From Nematostella vectensis (taxonomy: Eukaryota; Cnidaria; Anthozoa; Actiniaria; Edwardsiidae): a stretch of 64,000 bases of DNA. A program made the position numbers and the translations under genes. Position 1 is the stretch's first letter. Each line of letters opens with the position of its first letter. The notes under the pieces are model-generated. The model did not search any database. It was given only the letters and a program-made list of their open reading frames with translations, and was not told where the DNA came from. Where the stretch lies: positions 11,916,887 to 11,980,886 of the forward strand of contig NC_064034.1 in the NCBI RefSeq assembly GCF_932526225.1, given 5' to 3'. Of the stretch, positions 1 through 12,167 are shown one piece after another.

Positions 1-105
1 TTTGTCTGGTGGTAAGACGATTGCGAGAAATGCGTCCTCGTTCTGTCTATTAGCTTATATTTGAAGTGTTTTGCCCACAATTGATTTTATATTTTTTGTT
101 GGCAG

Positions 106-421
106 GTATAACGAGGTGTGTAAACCAGGATACACATTCGGTACCGAGAGCATGGGAGCAGCCGGTCACTTTACACAGGTCGTCTGGAAATCAAGCACCA
201 AAATGGGTTTTGGAATGGCAGAGGGAACGTTCCAGAACTTCCCTTGTGTGTTCAGCGTCGCGAGGTATGACAAACCTGGAAACTACGCGAACAGATTCAG
301 CAAGAATGTGGTCAAGGGAAATTTTGATCGAGCAAAGTACTGCAGCAAAGTGAAGGATCGGAGAAGACGGCGAAAAAGATACGATCTACCACGATTTTAT
401 ATACCTGAGGATTTGAACTAA
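106..421 (+). CDS. CAP-domain secreted protein, 3' exon only (partial)
   Basis: This is the last exon of a CAP (SCP/CRISP/PR-1) family gene whose 5' part lies left of the window. A pyrimidine-rich acceptor ends in AG at 104-105, and the exon starts with one base that completes a split codon. Visible CAP signatures are GHFTQVVW, where the His is one of the conserved cavity residues, and the later block FSVARYDKPGNY (CAP2-like). The C-terminus is strongly basic (KDRRRRRKR) and ends in an ordinary stop. The next gene on the same strand, starting at 1324, has the same domain, the same intron position and the same phase, so the two are probably tandem duplicates. The molecular role of animal CAP proteins is varied (venom, sterol binding, protease inhibition), and nothing here selects one. 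Confidence 0.85.
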
Positions 422-649
422 GTCACAGCAGAACGAACATACCGTATTTATTAGAAGAAAAATCGTCTGAAACACCTTAGCGCGGGCCATCTATGCATCC
501 ATAATTTTTATCTAAAAAATCATAACCAAGAATTGTGGATATCATAGCACAGATTCCATTCCGTTTGGCTTGACATCATCTCCCACTGACGAATTTGATA
601 GACGAATTTAGATATCTGTAAAGATGTAGAAATGTTTGTAAAAAACTAA

Positions 650-655
650 AATAAA
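650..655 (+). promoter_or_regulatory. Poly(A) signal AATAAA
   Basis: A canonical AATAAA lies about 230 bases after the stop of the upstream CAP gene and fits as its 3'-end signal. Bases 422-748 hold nothing else recognisable. Confidence 0.5.
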
Positions 656-748
656 TTTTCTTGATAGCTATGCTGTGAATGATAGACCTTAAGTACTGGT
701 GCCATAAACAATAAAAATGTCACATATTTTGAAACACACGCGCTACAA

Positions 749-856
749 TGGGTAACAGAGGCTCGAGCTTCATTCATTAATGTCACGCCGGTCTTGACTA
801 CGGTAACTAAGACCGGCGTGACACTAAACGAGTGAAGCTCGAGCCTCTGGTACCCA
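749..856. repeat. Long inverted repeat (hairpin, foldback element)
   Basis: Two arms of about 47 bases (roughly 749-795 and 809-856) are near-perfect reverse complements, from TGGGTAMCAGAGGCTCGAG inward to GTCACGCCGGTCTT, with a 13-base loop and only a few mismatches and one indel. It sits between the two CAP genes. A degraded single arm of the same sequence (AGAGCCCTTGGTACCCAGGG) occurs at about 42692-42728, which shows that this is a dispersed family. It is probably a foldback MITE. Confidence 0.8.
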
Positions 857-1279
857 GGGTACACCCGCGCATCAGCGTAAAAAGCAACACTGACACACAC
901 GCACGTGAGCCAAAGAAGCACAAGTAGCCTAAGTCGATGGCTTGTACAAAGTGTATCTATGGTTGAAAAGGGCAAAATGCGAGGGTGTGAGAATTCAATG
1001 CTATGCAAAAATTTTACTTAGGTTAAACAACGCCCTTTGTTTACGGCACGAAATGGACTTGGCTATGTACATAAGCTCACGCAAGGCCTTCACTATGTAA
1101 TCAAAGGAAAAATTCAAAGATTATGTAGGGCATTTTAGCCTGCGGCAAAATAACCTGAATCAGGGGATTGGCCATCTCCATTATTCATGCGTGTCGCAAT
1201 TTTTGGTCAGACCCGCGAGACACGCGAGTTAAGAGAAGTGGCTCTCGTATGACAAAAGATGCGGTAAGTTAATTATTAT

Positions 1280-1288
1280 TATAAAAAA
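1280..1288 (+). promoter_or_regulatory. Probable TATA box of the mucin-like CAP gene
   Basis: TATAAAAAA lies about 36-44 bases upstream of the first candidate ATG (1324) of the CAP gene that follows. Position and sequence suit a core promoter with a very short 5' UTR. No other motif was recognised in 857-1279. Confidence 0.45.
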
Positions 1289-1323
1289 CGCCTTGCCACA
1301 CTAAGGTGAATTTTATACGACTA

Positions 1324-4300
1324 ATGTTCATTATGTCTTGTAGACGTTTGTATCTGTTCGCGCTAATTGCGCTGGCTGTAATCTTTGCCTCAGCGTTAAC
1401 AGGTAATTTCTGATGGACAAATCAATTGAGCTGGTGAGGCTGTGGAATACGACAGATCATTAACCTTGGGGCATACATATATCTGAAAAAGATGCGTCAA
1501 AACGTTTTACTGATACCTTGAAATCTCGCAAAAGCCTAATGGTGATATTTCGTCGTCAAAAGTAGTAAAGGTTAAATCTGTTAAATAAATCAGTGATGTA
1601 GACAGGGTTAAGATCTTTAAGAATTGGAAAAGGGTGCCTGACTTAAGCAGTATATACTTAAAAGCAATCAGGAAAACATATTCATAGTAACATTTTGTGG
1701 GGTCGAGGTTTTTTCTCGGGGTATTTCGAGCTGGTACACCACGCCCATCACCACCCACAGATTCATGGTCTCGCAGAAATCACGTGGTTAACCTGAAGAA
1801 TTGCCATTAAAATTAAATATCATTTTCAAGTGGCTTTGTATACGGAGAAAATACCTTTGACCCTGTCTTTTACGTGTGTAAAAGTCATACAATTGTGGGC
1901 TGTTTGGAAAAGCAGAAGGGTTGTAATTGTCTTTATAGGGAAAGTTAGCTTGGGGTCACAGGGTAGGGTACACTATAGCCAACAGGGAAAAAGTAAGACA
2001 AATAATCAAAAAAAGGGAACAAATGCTTTAGGCGAGAGGCTCTACCGAACAAAAGCTAAAAAGGTTTTTCAGGCGAGCTTAACTCGTAGTGAAAATTAAG
2101 AGTCGTGACTACCATTATTTTTAGAAGGTAGAAGCCCGTCTGGACGTAGTCGTCATGGAAAGGAATTGAAGAGAACTTCAGGTACTAAGAGGGATCAGTC
2201 GATAGAGGGCGACTACGTTATAGAGGGACAATTGGTCATCAAACCAAAACCAAAGAATCCGGCTGCTTCCAATGCACCTAAGGAAGGTGAGGCTCAATGT
2301 GAAACTTGGTCAGTCTGTTTGTTCGTCCGTCTGTCTGATTTTGTCTGCTGCAGGTTGTACCCATGGAAAAAAGATAAAGTTCGACATAAAAAAACGAATG
2401 ATCTGTTTTAGGTAACAAGCCTTTTCCAGCAACGGGCTCACCAGGAAGCGCATCCCCACCCAAAACAAATGGACCGGACGTGGGAACTCAACAGCCAAGT
2501 CCAGCTTCGCCAACAAGCGTAAAACAAAGCCCAAATAGTAGCTCTTCGACTGGGCAGACGCCAACTGAGAAAACCGATTCTACGCCGAAATCGTCAGGCT
2601 CCACCCTACCGACTTCATCAACCCCTGCAACACAGAATCCAACAGATAGTTCGCTGTCTACAAAGCCCCCAACGTCACCGAATAATGCGTCACCACAGTC
2701 ATCGACACGACCAGGCGAGACCACTGCTATCCCAAAACAAACCGGTCCAACCCAACCACCCGGTTCAACTAAGATTACTACACCACAACGTGAGACTAAG
2801 CCAGGCGAGACAACTGTTTCTACGCCAAAAGCACCCGGTCCAACTCAACCAGCCGGTACAACTAAGAATACTGCACCACAACCGGAAACTCAACCAGAAG
2901 GTACAACTGCTTCTACGCCAGAGGTACCAGGTCCAACTCAGCCTACTCAAACTAAGAAAACTACAACAAAACCGGTATCTCAACCAGGCGAGACAACTGC
3001 TTCCACGCCCAAAGCACCCGGTCCAACTCAACCAGCCAGTACGACTATAGAGGCAACACCACAACCTGAAACTCAACCAGGCGCTTCTACGGCCAAAGCA
3101 CCAGGTTCAACCGAACCAACCGTTTTGCAATCTGCCTCTTCCCCTAAGATACCCATGTCGACATCACCAACTGGCCCATCACAGCCCAACAGCCCAACAG
3201 ATACCCAAGCGTCCTCAAAGAAACCGACGGAAAATGCCGCAACAAACCCAAAGACCCAGCCAGGTGGACCAACTGTAACTACACCAAAGTCATCAGCTTT
3301 GACAGGTGTAACAGCACGAAAGCCTTCTATGCCCGGTCCAACTTCGTCACCTGGTGCCACACAGGGGTCGACAGATGGTGTTGTGTCTGCTAAGCCTCCC
3401 ACCAAGAAAACCACACCACAGTCGGTGATCCCTCCAGGCAAGACAACATCTCCAACAACTAAACCACCTGGATCACCAGCAGGTTCTACGCAGGGGCCAA
3501 CGGATGGCGTTTTGTCTGCTAAGCCTCCCACCAAGAAAACCACACCACAGTCGATGATTCCGCCAGGCAAGCCAACTGCCCCAACACCAAAACCACCCGG
3601 ATCACCAGTCGGTGTCACGCAGGGGCCAACAGAAGGTGTTGTGTCTGCTAAGCCTACCACCAAGAAAACCACACCACAGTCGATGATTCCGCCAGGCAAG
3701 CCAACTGCTCCAACACCAAAACCACCCGGATCACCAGTCGGTGTCACGCAGGGGCCAACAGAAGGTGTTGTTTCTGCTAAGCCTCCCACCAAGAAAACCA
3801 CACCACAGTCGATGATTCCACCAGGCACTAAAACGTCTCCAACACCAAAACCACCTGGATCACCAGCAGGTTCTACGCAGGGGCCAACGGATGGCGTTGT
3901 GTCTGCTAAGCCTCCCACCAAGAAAACCACATCACAGTCGATGATTCCGCCAGGCACTAAAACGTCTCCAACACCAAAACCACCTGGATCACCAGCAGGT
4001 TCTACGCAGGGGCCAACGGATGGCGTTGTGTCTGCTAAGCCTCCCACCAAGAAAACCACACCACAGTCGATGATCCCGCCAGGCAAGCCAACTGATCAAA
4101 CACCAAAACCACCCGGATCAACTTCACCAAACAGTGCAACACAGGGACCGACAGATAACTTGATGTCTGCAAAGCCATCAAATAAAAAACCTACCCCCCA
4201 GGTGGTGACCCCGCCAGGCGAGGCTAAACCAAGCGGTCCAACTTCGCCGACCAGTCAAACAGAAATCCCAACAGATAGTTCGCTGTCTACTAAGCCAACA

Positions 4301-5659
4301 GTTAGGGCAACTACACAACTGCCAGGTGAGACTACTGCTTCAGCACCCCAGGAAACCGGCGTAACCCCAACAGCAAGTGCAACAAAAAACCCTACGGATA
4401 GCTCGGCATCTAAAATTCCCCAGGTTGAGAAAGCAAATCCGACTAACAAGCCAAGCGTGCCAACTGATGCTTCTACGGCTACACTTGGTAAAACAGAAAG
4501 CCCGACAGATAATCCAGCGTCAACAGGGAACCCAGCCCTGAAAACCACTCCACATACAACGACCAGACCAAGTGAGGCAACAGCAAAACCTCAAGCTACA
4601 GCAATACCACCGGCAACTACAAAACCAACAGGTTCAACACAAAGCCCAACGGATAAATCGCCCTCAGAAAAAGCCATGAAACCCGGGGAAGCAAATAAGT
4701 CACCGGTTCCAACACAAGCACCAACAGAAATGAAGTCATCAACGGCAAGGAACCCACCCCCCAAGAAACCTCCAAATCCAACAAAGCAATCAGCCACCGC
4801 TCCGACGCCCAGTACACAAGGAAGCCAATCTTCAACTGGTTCAGCGAGTACACCAGGGGAAAACCCCTCTCCTACGACACACTACGCTACAAAACCAACT
4901 ATGGCCGAGCCGAATTCAGAAAATGAGGCTTTGCAGCTGCATAATAACCTTCGAGCCATCCATGGCTCGCAGCCCATGCGTCTCAATAAGGAAATGAGCG
5001 ATGCTGCAACAGATTGGGCCAAAAAGATGGCTTCTCATCACAAATTAATTCACTCCCCTTTACAAGCGAGGCCGGATGAGGGAGAGAACCTGTTCATGGC
5101 ATGCAACCGAAAAGGCGAATTCCCAGTCTCCAATGTTGTCAAATCATGGTAAGCGAGTTATTTGTTAACCCACTTTTTACTGGTTCCGCGTTTTACTAGA
5201 CCCGAAATCTTATTCGTCGTTTTCGTCAGGTATGACGAGGTGTGTGCCCCCGGATACGACTTCCCACAAGGACGCGGCCAGGGGGGTACGGGACACTTCA
5301 CCCAGGTGGTGTGGAACGCCAGTGTTGAGTTAGGCATCGGCAAAGCAACTACCACTAAAAATGGAACGTCTTGTACGTTCTACGTGGCTCGCTACAAGCC
5401 CGCAGGGAACCACTACACAGGACATGAGGACTACCAGGACAACGTAAAGCAAGGGGTGTTCAATCGAGAGGCTTACTGCGGTAAAGTGCAGAGTGTCGCT
5501 ATGATGCGCCGGCTGATCCTAGGCAAGCCGAGGATGGGCGTACTTAGAAAAAAAGGTGTGGTGGGGAAGCAGGGTGGAGAAAGTAAGGATGGGGTTGGGA
5601 GGAAGCGGTATAGAGGTATTCACAGGCAGAGGCATCATTTCCCAAAGCGGCAGCAGTGA
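1324..5659 (+). CDS. Secreted CAP-domain protein with long Pro/Thr-rich mucin-like repeat region
   Basis: The model has four exons (1324-1402, 2125-2286, 2412-5148, 5230-5659). Introns 1 and 2 are phase 1 and intron 3 is phase 2; every junction is GT-AG and joins in frame, giving 1135 residues. Exon 1 encodes a signal peptide (MSCRRLYLFALIALAVIFAS; start 1324 or 1333). Exon 2 is short and basic/acidic. Exon 3 is a roughly 800-residue Pro/Thr/Ser region, a likely O-glycosylated stalk, with tandem 43-residue repeats in its middle. It ends in the N-terminal half of a CAP domain (HNNLRAIHG, conserved His near HHKLIHS, Glu in DEGENL). Exon 4 completes the domain (GHFTQVVW, FYVARYKPAGN) and has a basic tail. 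The architecture resembles mucin-like secreted CAP proteins. An extracellular or mucus role is inference. The CAP intron matches the upstream paralogue. Confidence 0.88.
3340..4130 (+). repeat. 129-bp coding tandem repeat (43-residue unit)
   Basis: About six copies of a 129-base unit lie inside exon 3 of the CAP gene. Each encodes 43 residues containing SAKPPTKKTTPQSMIPPG and PTPKPPGSP. The unit is a multiple of three, so copy-number change keeps the frame. Central copies are nearly identical at the DNA level while outer ones have drifted, as expected for unequal exchange. The flanking Pro/Thr sequence is a more degenerate version of the same theme. Confidence 0.85.
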
Positions 5660-5891
5660 GGTTTTGTTATGAGTAACGCACTTCTAAATGGAGAACATCA
5701 TCAGCTTATTGGTCCTATTCACAAATTTACGCAACACGTGCTGTTGGGGAAATGTGGCTGTATCTTTTTGTTGGACCTGGGCCATTAAAAAAACTTAAAA
5801 ATCTCTTTTTTAATCAAAAGTACTCAATATCCAATTGTCCAATCGGGTGTCAATGTCTCAAGTATGGGCTTCATCAGTATAGTAGTAGCTT

Positions 5892-5988
5892 AATAAAAAG
5901 CAAAAAGTCTCAAACACAAACCAATGCTTATAAAATGTGAAACGCTGCAAAAAGATAAATCAACAAATTATGTGTTTTTAGTTTTATT
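5892..5988. promoter_or_regulatory. Convergent poly(A) signals (CAP gene + strand, TMEM59 - strand)
   Basis: AATAAA on the + strand at 5892-5897 suits the CAP gene ending at 5659. The reverse complement of AATAAA at 5983-5988 suits the TMEM59 gene coming the other way (stop at 6667). The rest of 5660-6666 is AT-rich with a short duplicated TTATTATAATTATTACAG at about 6155-6200 and no visible gene. Confidence 0.4.
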
Positions 5989-6666
5989 TAACAAGAGGGC
6001 ATTAAGTACTTTAAAAGCATTTAAACCAAACCTTATTAACCCAACCCCACCCTAGCACTTTCTTAAAATCAGTACAAAAGGATATCGTTTTGACGTGCTG
6101 GAATACTGATAAGATATTGGCGTGCACTGATCTAACTAAGGTTAAATCTCAATTTATTATTATAATTATTACAGACAGATTATTATAATTATTACAGTTA
6201 CAGAGTAATTGTTTATAAATACTGATGAATTACCGTGTTTTGTAACACGGCACCTAATTCAAAATGCGGCAAATCGAAGATTGATTGTAAAGGTTATACA
6301 TACTGTATAAGTAAAGAAACCCACAAGTATGCGTTCGTGTCTTGTAATCTTTAAAATACCTAAAATGACTTTCCTAATTAGTTAAACAGTCTTAGCAAGT
6401 GCTCTCAAGGTGATTTCGCTTCCCTCTTTTGTCCCTCTTTCAAGCCAATTTTCAACCATATTTAGTAATTAGTTAAGCCAAAAATCTCCTTGGTTAAACT
6501 TGGATTTTTGGAAAAGGAAAGAAAACTGCACTCACATTCACTGAAAACAGCAATTCAGAGAGATACAATTACTTTTTGCGCGACAAGGCCAACATGTCAC
6601 CCTTTGCTACTAATTAACATGCGTCGGCCAACTTCCAACAAGTAATGTTTCCCAAGATTGCGCTGT

Positions 6667-9600
6667 CTAGATGGTTGTGGCTGCGATGCTGATTTTCATG
6701 GGTAGCGGGCCAGCTTCGTCTTCCTTCATCAGCGGCTGCTTCTCCAGGTCATCACTTTGCATGAACATCACGTCATCCACCAGCAAAGTCTGACAGCAAA
6801 AGAGTGTTAAGAGTGCGATGGGTGGATGGGCATTGTATGATATGTAAACATAAAATGCTTCACACGGTTTTCGTTGAAGCTGAAAGATATTGTTGTTTTT
6901 GATTTATCCAGTATTTCAGGCAGATGACTAAGATACTGTGACCATAAAAGGCTATCATTTTTCTTTACTGTACTTATTATGTTGGTTGCGAGAAATAGAT
7001 AAGGGTTGAAGAGATATGTTTTCACACCTGTGGCATATTAGAGAAAACATCTTGAAACAAGCCAGAAAGAAAACAAAGTTTATTTTATACTTGATTTTTC
7101 AAATTTAATTGAAAGTATTACAAGACGACCTCTCCCAATTTTGGCATATATGGGGTTGGGCAGTTTTTTACACTTCTAGCTAAGATGACAAAATGGTGCC
7201 TGACAGAGACTAATTAAAACATAACTCCATTACCTTTTCCTTCTCCCTGTGAGGAGGAGTGGTGAGAATGGTTGCACAGCACAACCACATCATAAAGAAG
7301 ATGGACAGGAACAAGGTGGAAGCTACCAACCAGAATGGCAGACCAGATCGTCTGGACACGCAGTGCAACCACATCTTACCCTTGTGCAGTACTTTCCAAT
7401 GGTAGCCAGAATGTCCTTAAATATAGGAAATTATTGAAAGAAAGAATTGCTCAGCCAAATCTTGTGTCCAATAACTTATGGCATTTGTAGTCACAAAGTA
7501 ACAAGAATGTGGGAAAGTAATCCTTCTGTTAAGCCTGTAAACAACTGTAAAGCCTATGTATTGCCAGAATTTTGATTGAGGGGGTTCTTCAATGGGTTCC
7601 CGTCGAGTTTCCGTCCTAACCAATTTAGTTTCTTATTATTTCTAGTGCTCTCATTATTATCCAAACCTATAAGCTTTTCTTTCAAAACAACTCTTAGAAG
7701 TTGCAGTCTAGCAATTTGTGTTTTGCAACTAATAACAATCACCATCTCTAATATATTTTCAAAACTCTTAATACTGTAGTACCTTTTTCCCTCTTTCCAA
7801 GCCTGACTTCTGGCTCATCCCGAGGTGCAAGATTGGCTTCCGAGATGCTCGCAAACACCTGTGGTGGCTCCTGGATCCTTACTACTATGGCTTGCCCATG
7901 GCGGTTACCGAAGAAGTAGGATGTAGAAGTGGCCATGTAGTAGGTCAAATGCCGCATGATGCCATTGCAATACTGGTGGGCAACCATTATGGGGTGGGCA
8001 TTGGAGTAGTCACGCAATGACCAGATACCCATAGACATATGGTCCTAGAGAGATAGTAATGGCAGTATTTTAATGTGCCTCTCAACATCCACATAAAAAT
8101 TCAGAACTGTGACTTTGAAGCCATACAGGTTATGATGAATGAAATTTCAAATACTGTAGGTTTAATAAACTGTACCATCACATTAATACAGTATAACAGA
8201 ATACAATGTTGATACAGTATTCAAACTGTAGGTGTATATAGGTATTCCTGTCTAAACGGCATTTGGATAAAACCATAGCTTTATAGGGTGCAGAGTATCA
8301 CCAAACAGGGGGAAGGAAGGGTCAGATTTTCAATGGTTGTATGTACTGAATCTTAAATATTTTGTGAATGTAATCATACAAAATACTTTAACAAGAAATT
8401 GGTCTACCACACAATAAAGAATTGATTGCTTTAATCTAATACATTAGCCACTCTGGCCCTGGTTTGAATGCTTGCTCTGTGAAAATACCCTCATCTAAAG
8501 TAGAAAATACCTTGTACATGGTCTCTGCAGTTGGAATGAGAGGCTGATCCTGGCACCCAACTTGACATGCATACTTGCTGTCTTTATCTGTGTAGCTCTC
8601 ACTACAACCTGGCACATAGAGCATAAATGAACAGGAAAATTTCCAATAATCAAGGAATAATTATGGGGTATTAACCCACTTTCTTTTACATACAGTTAAA
8701 GGGTCCTTAAAGCTGCATTTTCACCAGCTTACTTCTGGTTGATTACGTTACAATCTCTAATGATCTTTACCAGAAAGCGCAAAAATATCCCAAAATTGTA
8801 AAGCAGTATGTCCATTGGAATTTTCTTCAAGGATGTGAGTGACAATTTAGAACAGATGGCCTGTTTAATAGCGCAGATGCTAACGGTTCTTTTGTCTCTT
8901 GTCATTTGAGGTTTCCATCATCCTCTGAAAGTAAACTGGTGACAATGTGGCTTAAATATTAATTAATAACAGCAAAGAGATGACACCAGTGAACACGTTA
9001 GATTTTGGTGTGTCCTACTGTACTGTACTGTACCATATCTTTTCATAGTGGTAAAATCTTAAATGTGCACTGCTGTTGTCTCTCCCCCAATGTAAATCAT
9101 GTCTCTTATTTCAACAACCACAATTACAGTACAGAGAAATATCATCAACTGAGGAGAAGCAAGTTTTTTTTTTCATTCCTGCAAGACCTTGTGCCACTGT
9201 TCTGCTTGTATTAATTCGAAATAAAGCCAGATTTTAAGCAAAGAAACTCAGGAGCTAAAGAAAAAGTTTAGACTTGATTTCCAGCTTGTTTCTGCAGTAC
9301 ATGCCCCCATCAATGGCTGGATAACAGGTCTGGCTGTTTGTCCTGCTATTGAAATTTCAGCCAATCAGAAAAGCGCATGTATAGTTCTTATGCAGAAGCC
9401 CACTAACCATTAGGAAGGCTCAAGTAAAAGCTTGTAGTCTTGGATCCAAAATCCGATGGATTAGCAGTGTTAAAATGTTTCAGATAGAGAATTTTTTTTT
9501 TGTATTTCCTGTCAATGGCTTTGAATTGTCTTTTACACAGAAGGACATTTTATCCTATAGACATCAGAGAATTGCTCGGTAAAACAATATGGGGGCTTTT

Positions 9601-12124
9601 ATTGGGATGTTTACAACCCTTGTCGGATGAAGCAATGGCAGAAAAATGAAAAAGTTTGACGGTGTGTGAGGAATTGTGAGATCCAGATGTTCCGGCCTTA
9701 GTAGGAAGGTCAAAATCAGTATTTTACTCTAAAACTAATCATCAAAGATTGTGGAGGCAAATTAGATATTCTATATTACATTCTGACATGCCAGCGAGTG
9801 ATCTCCAACATCCAACATCATTTTTACTTTGCGAGCTATGTTGAACTTTGAAATTCTGATTTTGCACTTTCTCATGTATTTGTTTACTTTTTCGGGTGTT
9901 TATGGGTGTTATATAGCATGAATAGATGCAAATAAATTGCATAAAATCGGAAGTGATGTCACAGACAAGCGTGTGTGTCCCTGATCCAGCCGTTAGTGGG
10001 GCCTAGCGACGGCTATAAATCAAGCTTAGAAAAAGTTTCATGACAATCAAAAACTGTACAGATAAAATTGTCCAAAAGTCCAAAAGCATTTCCATCTCTG
10101 CAACCATAGCAAGGGAAAAAATATGCTTTCTGTTATGTCAGGGGCTCAAATCCCTGGCATCACAGCACAGGTAGCCCAAGCTCTTAATTTGTCCCTAATG
10201 ATATTTACGGTAAAAATAGGGTGAAAAAAAAAAAATTAGTGAAAAACAAAAAAACAACTCATCGAAAAGATGTGTGTAATCTAGTGTTGTGTTTATGTTT
10301 ACTTTCTGCGTTTTCTTTGAATATTATAGCACCTTTTTCAAGATTCAAACTCTTGATTGATGTAAAAGGTAAGCAATTAATTTTGGACATACCTTGCGTT
10401 TCATCCACAAACCACACTTCCTCAGCCTTGATTGCGCCAAATCATGAGCGCAAAAATGAGGTCCCTTTCCTTGGAGGGAGCATCGAAATTAGTCTGCACT
10501 AATCTTGAAAAAGTTCTTGCCATGCTCGAACACATAGACTAGGGCAAAACACATGCCCTTAAAATCAAAATCAGAGCAAAAATAAGGTACACACATATCT
10601 CTGGGCAGAGAAAACTAGTAACCAAATCTATGCAGCCACAGGTACTGTATACAGGATGTTTTTGAGCTCATGGGAAAGGGGCAATTATGACGGTTGCCAA
10701 ATTCATTGTGGTAAAGCATATTATGACAACAAAAAGACGAATATGCTGCCGGATTCCTTGAAAATAGTGTGGCGCTGAGGTTTGGGCTGGTTGGACTCCA
10801 ACTATCTGTAAGGTTGTCGCCATAATATAAGTGGGAGGAAGTGTGTTTTTGATGACGGAACGTGAGGTATGGACAAAATTTCTTGCCTAGTGTACCTTTA
10901 GCTTCGTTCTGGTGAGAGTTCAAATTGTGAATCTTCCACAATTGAGGATGGTTTGTAGGTGGTGTCTAGGGTATTCAATTTATTATGTTTCTATTATTTA
11001 TTTGAAAATTTTTCAGTGTTTATGACACATAGGAAAGAAAGTGGGTAGAGACCTGCACTACTTGACGGTTTGAGTGAGTCGCCATCTGCCCATGGGCACG
11101 GCCTTTTATACCGCAGGTGCAGCCCATGCGCGCCCCCGCACAACATGTATATTTTATACCGCAGGTGCGGCCCATGCGCGCCCCCGCACAACATTGGTAT
11201 TTTATACCACATGTCAATCTATAATCTTGAAAAAGGAGCTAAAATATGGCCAAAACACACATCTTTTCAACAAGTTGTATTTTATTGTTTTTAGTAATTT
11301 TGTTTTTGCCCTATGTTTACCATAAATATCAATAGAGACAAATAAAGAGCTTGGGCTACCTGTGATCTCAGAGGGGAAATTGCGGATAAGAAGAATGTGT
11401 ATGATTTATTATATGACAGCAATATTAGTATTTTTTGTTCTAAACAAAAAAAAATATTTACAAGCCCTACCCCCTAAACTTCTCGTGACTTGAAAAAAGG
11501 TTGAACGAATAAATTTACAATTACTATCAAGTAAGAATATCTAAAGTGTGAATCTTATGTCATGCCATAAATTACCATATTCGGGTTTGGAATCAAATCG
11601 ATACAAGTTATGAACATTTACAGATAAAAAGCGATTAAACAAAGCGTCAGATTACAACTATGTATTAAGATGATACAGATAACTGAAGTAAAACCATGAA
11701 AATGTCATTAACGCAGTATTTGAGTTACCTTTGATACAAGTTAGAGAAGCGTTTCCAATGCTTCGATTTTTATCCGTAGAAAGTTGGCTAATGGCGGAAA
11801 GACGACATCCTCGAAGGCATGCTTTTGTTGGCTCTGCCTGGGAAACGAAAGGAAAATATATCACAATCTTTTTCAACGCAAAACCCATGTTTTGCGACAA
11901 CGAAGTAAAACAACAACAACATCGCCATCTTGATGGAGTGCGTATAACAACGAACTAAAAATTGTGATGTTTCCTACCTTTGGATATGTATGGAGAGGAA
12001 ATGTTCTTTCACAACGCTTCTTACATTCTTCTGTGACGCTCTGGAATTCCCTTCCTAAACAAAACGACGCTAAAAAGAGGAGTTGTGTCGCAACAATTAT
12101 AAATTCCTTTTTCGCCTTCGCCAT
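6667..12124 (-). CDS. TMEM59: TMEM59-like type I membrane protein
   Basis: The minus-strand exons are 12124-11978, 11837-11729, 8608-8511, 8044-7783, 7415-7234 and 6789-6667. All junctions are GT-AG and phase-consistent; the product is 306 residues (human TMEM59 is about 323). In order: a signal peptide (FIIVATQLLFLASFCLG); the Cys-rich luminal block with FPLHTYPK, KACLRGCRL, and SYTDKDSKYACQVGCQDQ, all close to the human protein; two N-glycosylation sequons near DKNRSIGNAS; a second luminal block around IVVRIQEPPQVF; one membrane segment (WLVASTLFLSIFFMMWLCC, about residues 232-255); and an acidic tail ending EDEAGPLPMKI, matching the vertebrate EEAGPLP end. Vertebrate TMEM59 acts in Golgi/late endosomes on glycosylation, trafficking and ATG16L1-dependent LC3 lipidation. 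Its cytoplasmic tail here has no Tyr or Trp. Intron 2 (3.1 kb) carries repeats. Confidence 0.93.
10139..11375. repeat. Inverted-repeat-bounded insertion in TMEM59 intron 2
   Basis: A block near 10158-10190 (ACAGGTAGCCCAAGCTCTT) recurs as its reverse complement at about 11346-11368. The pair bounds about 1.2 kb lying wholly in the intron, so it may be a degraded inverted-repeat element. Nothing coding was recognised between them. Confidence 0.45.
11104..11208. repeat. 48-bp GC-rich tandem duplication
   Basis: Two copies of a 48-base unit plus the start of a third. Each begins TTTTATACCGCAGGTGC and contains CCCATGCGCGCCCCCGCAC. It is much more GC-rich than the surrounding TMEM59 intron. Confidence 0.75.
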
Positions 12125-12157
12125 GCTTATTTTTTGTTTTTCTCTCGTTTTGGGTCG

Positions 12158-12167
12158 GTCACGTGAT
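12158..12167. promoter_or_regulatory. CLEAR-like E-box GTCACGTGAT upstream of TMEM59
   Basis: The palindromic E-box lies 34-43 bases upstream of the TMEM59 ATG, in the inferred promoter. It matches nine of ten positions of the GTCACGTGAC element bound by TFEB/MiT factors at lysosomal genes. TMEM59 is an endolysosomal protein, so the placement is plausible; function is inference. Confidence 0.4.

Noticed and set aside
3073-4086. Long minus-strand open frame (337 residues, Gly/Val-rich)
   Set aside because: It is the antisense shadow of the 129-bp coding repeats of the CAP gene; the plus strand has the signal peptide, splice phases and domain.
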